Assembly (NCBI GenBank): GCA_013399115.1
Contig: VXAA01001965.1
Span: 479,871-543,870 of the forward strand
Source of the DNA: Anseranas semipalmata
Taxonomy: Eukaryota > Chordata > Aves > Anseriformes > Anseranatidae
Direction: 5' to 3'
DNA length: 64,000 nt
The notes under the pieces are model-generated. The model made no database searches and was not told where the DNA came from. It worked only from the letters and a program-made list of their open reading frames with translations. Numbering within the stretch: position 1 is the first letter of the stretch; each line of letters begins with the position of its first letter. Below, one piece after another: positions 62,081 through 64,000 of the stretch. Made by a program: the position numbers and the translations under genes.

Positions 62081-64000
62081 GTTCTTTTTGACTGCAAATG
62101 ATAGCACGTCATCTACCATCACTCATTTCCTCAAGTTTCAGTAATGTTGATAAAAATCAGACATTCCAGACCTGTTTTTTTGTTCTGCTTCCATAGAGGT
62201 CTGCCATAGAAGTCTATAGTAGTGTTTCCAATGCCTCAGTCAGTATTAGAAGACTGAAGTTATTTGCTATCTATTCTTCCTCTAGCCTTCAAATACAACA
62301 ACAGTCAAAGATTCTAGAAAAGGTGACTTATTTTCTCTAAACAAAGTTGATGACATTGTCTGCATTATTCCTATAACCTAAAGCTGGACATAAACAATAA
62401 CATAGTACATCTCCCTAGAAACTTTAATGTCCCATACCTAGAAAAAACTTCTTGAATACTAGATGGATTTTGCCACATCTCTGGCTGTTCCAGTGAATGC
62501 TAACAATCTTCCACTTGTGCTAAAGAAAGCTGAAAGGATACAAATCTGATCAGAGGGTAATGTATTGTTTTCTCGTATCTAATTGATAAGGACCTTACTA
62601 TACTAGTCTTCATGCAACAGCCTTGGTTCATTCCAGATGATATTCTCAATCCATTCTTTATATAAATAGTGCACAATATTTGGAAAAGAGAAAATGGATG
62701 TAATACTTCCTGCAGAATGTTACAGTTCTGCCCCACAAATTGTACAAACTCAGCTCAACTTTTCTCCAAGTAACCAGGGAATTACAGAATCTTTCACTTC
62801 TATTTGTCTTTTCTTTTCCATGAACACATTTCCTGGTGAGATTCTTGACTTGAGAATTTTGGATTGTTTTATTCTTGAAACTGCCTGTAGCATCTTAAAA
62901 ACAAATGCTTTCAGTTGGACAGAACCTGTTTCGTTTTAGAAAGAAAAGAGGTTCCAGCTTCTGCTAGGATGTGGATCTTTTAGCTGAATATTATTTACTG
63001 TGAATTATCAAACAAATGTTTATTAATTTCTGAGCACACCAACCATCTCTAGCATATAATATCAAATTAAGTTTTTTATTAAAGGCCACATGATAAAAAG
63101 TATTGTCTTACAGATTGCGTGCATCAGCATCTTCTCTTTTCCTTTTTCCATATCTCCCTTCTTTGCTTGTATTTAATGACAGTAAATCTATCCCTCTTTC
63201 CAATGATGCAAACTCAACAGCCCCAGAACAACCTCTCCATTGATCAACAAGCCAGACTACTTCCCCCACTGTGCCTTGGAGGTGGAAGGGATGCTCAGTT
63301 CAGACAGTGTCTGCAAGTGCCCTTCGGTCATTTCAGCATTTGGGTTTTGTGCCATAATATACAGCAAATTGCTGTCTGGGGGATTGCTAATATATGTTGT
63401 AACTCAATAACTGAAATTTAGAGGATGAGGAAATGGCAATACTTACTTTCATATTCTGTAGCAATTCTTAAATACATAGTTCTGTGTGTCTGTTTCTTCT
63501 GATGATATAAAAAAATAATATTAATAATATTACTCTGGATACATCCAGCTATAAGGTATATTGATCTTTTAAACTGCATAATAATAGCACACACACCAAA
63601 GAATGAGAAATGACAGAAATGCTATTGTATGTGACTAAAAAGAAATCATTAAAAAAAAAAAATTGGTACTTTACTAATAATGGTATTTGAATTTAGCCTG
63701 CATACAGGAACTTCTTTCTTCCAAGGTAGCTTGCAAGAGTATGGAGTAAGCATGTGCTGCAGTATAACCATTTTGTCCAGTTCAGGCAGAATTCAGCAGT
63801 ATATATTTGAAGGCTTAAAAGCACTTGGAATAATTTTCCCTCTGTTTCCCTGATGAAAGAAGGCAAAAAGGGTAGTTGTTTACAACATCTAGTTCTACAT
63901 CAACAGGTTCAAGACTACAAGTGGATACGGAGGTATACAGATGTAGCATGTAGGTTTGCTACTTCTATTCACCTGAATAGTTCAGGATTTTAATGTGAGA

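Larger units (their letters stand above)
57341..64000. other. Region downstream of UPK3A, no exon recognised
   Basis: In human, FAM118A follows UPK3A on the same strand. I looked for its first coding exons here and did not find them; they may lie beyond the right edge. Contents are the L2-like relic (61735), a CR1 3' end (61951), a small duplication near 58694 (cctactaccatt twice) and an AT-rich run near 63505. Confidence 0.55.

Overview
The window looks like single-copy vertebrate nuclear DNA, most likely from a bird. The signs are CR1 LINE fragments with the avian-type 3' end, low overall repeat density, faint traces of very old amniote repeats, AT-rich non-coding DNA, and one intron-containing gene with canonical GT/AG splice sites. 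Crocodilian or turtle DNA cannot be fully excluded from sequence alone. The species was not identified.

One protein-coding gene can be reconstructed with confidence: an orthologue of uroplakin-3A (UPK3A) on the + strand. It has six coding exons between 50333 and 56395 and encodes 264 residues. All reading phases close across the five introns, there is no internal stop, and the order is signal peptide, lumenal domain, near-invariant juxtamembrane motif, one transmembrane helix and a short cytoplasmic tail. The tail ends earlier than the human one and contains no tyrosine. A likely poly(A) signal lies about 0.9 kb past the stop.

Region by region: 1-1000 is the 3' half of a minus-strand CR1 with a decayed reverse-transcriptase ORF, cut by the window edge. 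1001-33540 is gene-free as far as I can read, with a few MIR-like and L2/CR1-like relics, short simple repeats and a few stretches that read like conserved non-coding elements. 33542-35060 begins with a GA-rich microsatellite followed by a GC-richer, CTGG-rich block that may be an LTR-like or other unclassified repeat. 35060-50270 holds a second decayed CR1 (41855-42510), MIR-like relics and several copies of a degenerate palindromic repeat. 50270-57315 is the UPK3A locus. 57316-64000 has no recognised exon and contains a 130-bp CR1 3' end (61951-62080) and one L2-like relic.

Most open reading frames in the window are short and overlap on both strands, as expected by chance. I saw no RNA gene, CRISPR array, operon or other unusual multi-gene system. 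The observations most worth checking are the shortened UPK3A tail, the changed glycosylation sites, the unexplained 33.7-35.1 kb block and the dispersed palindromic repeat.
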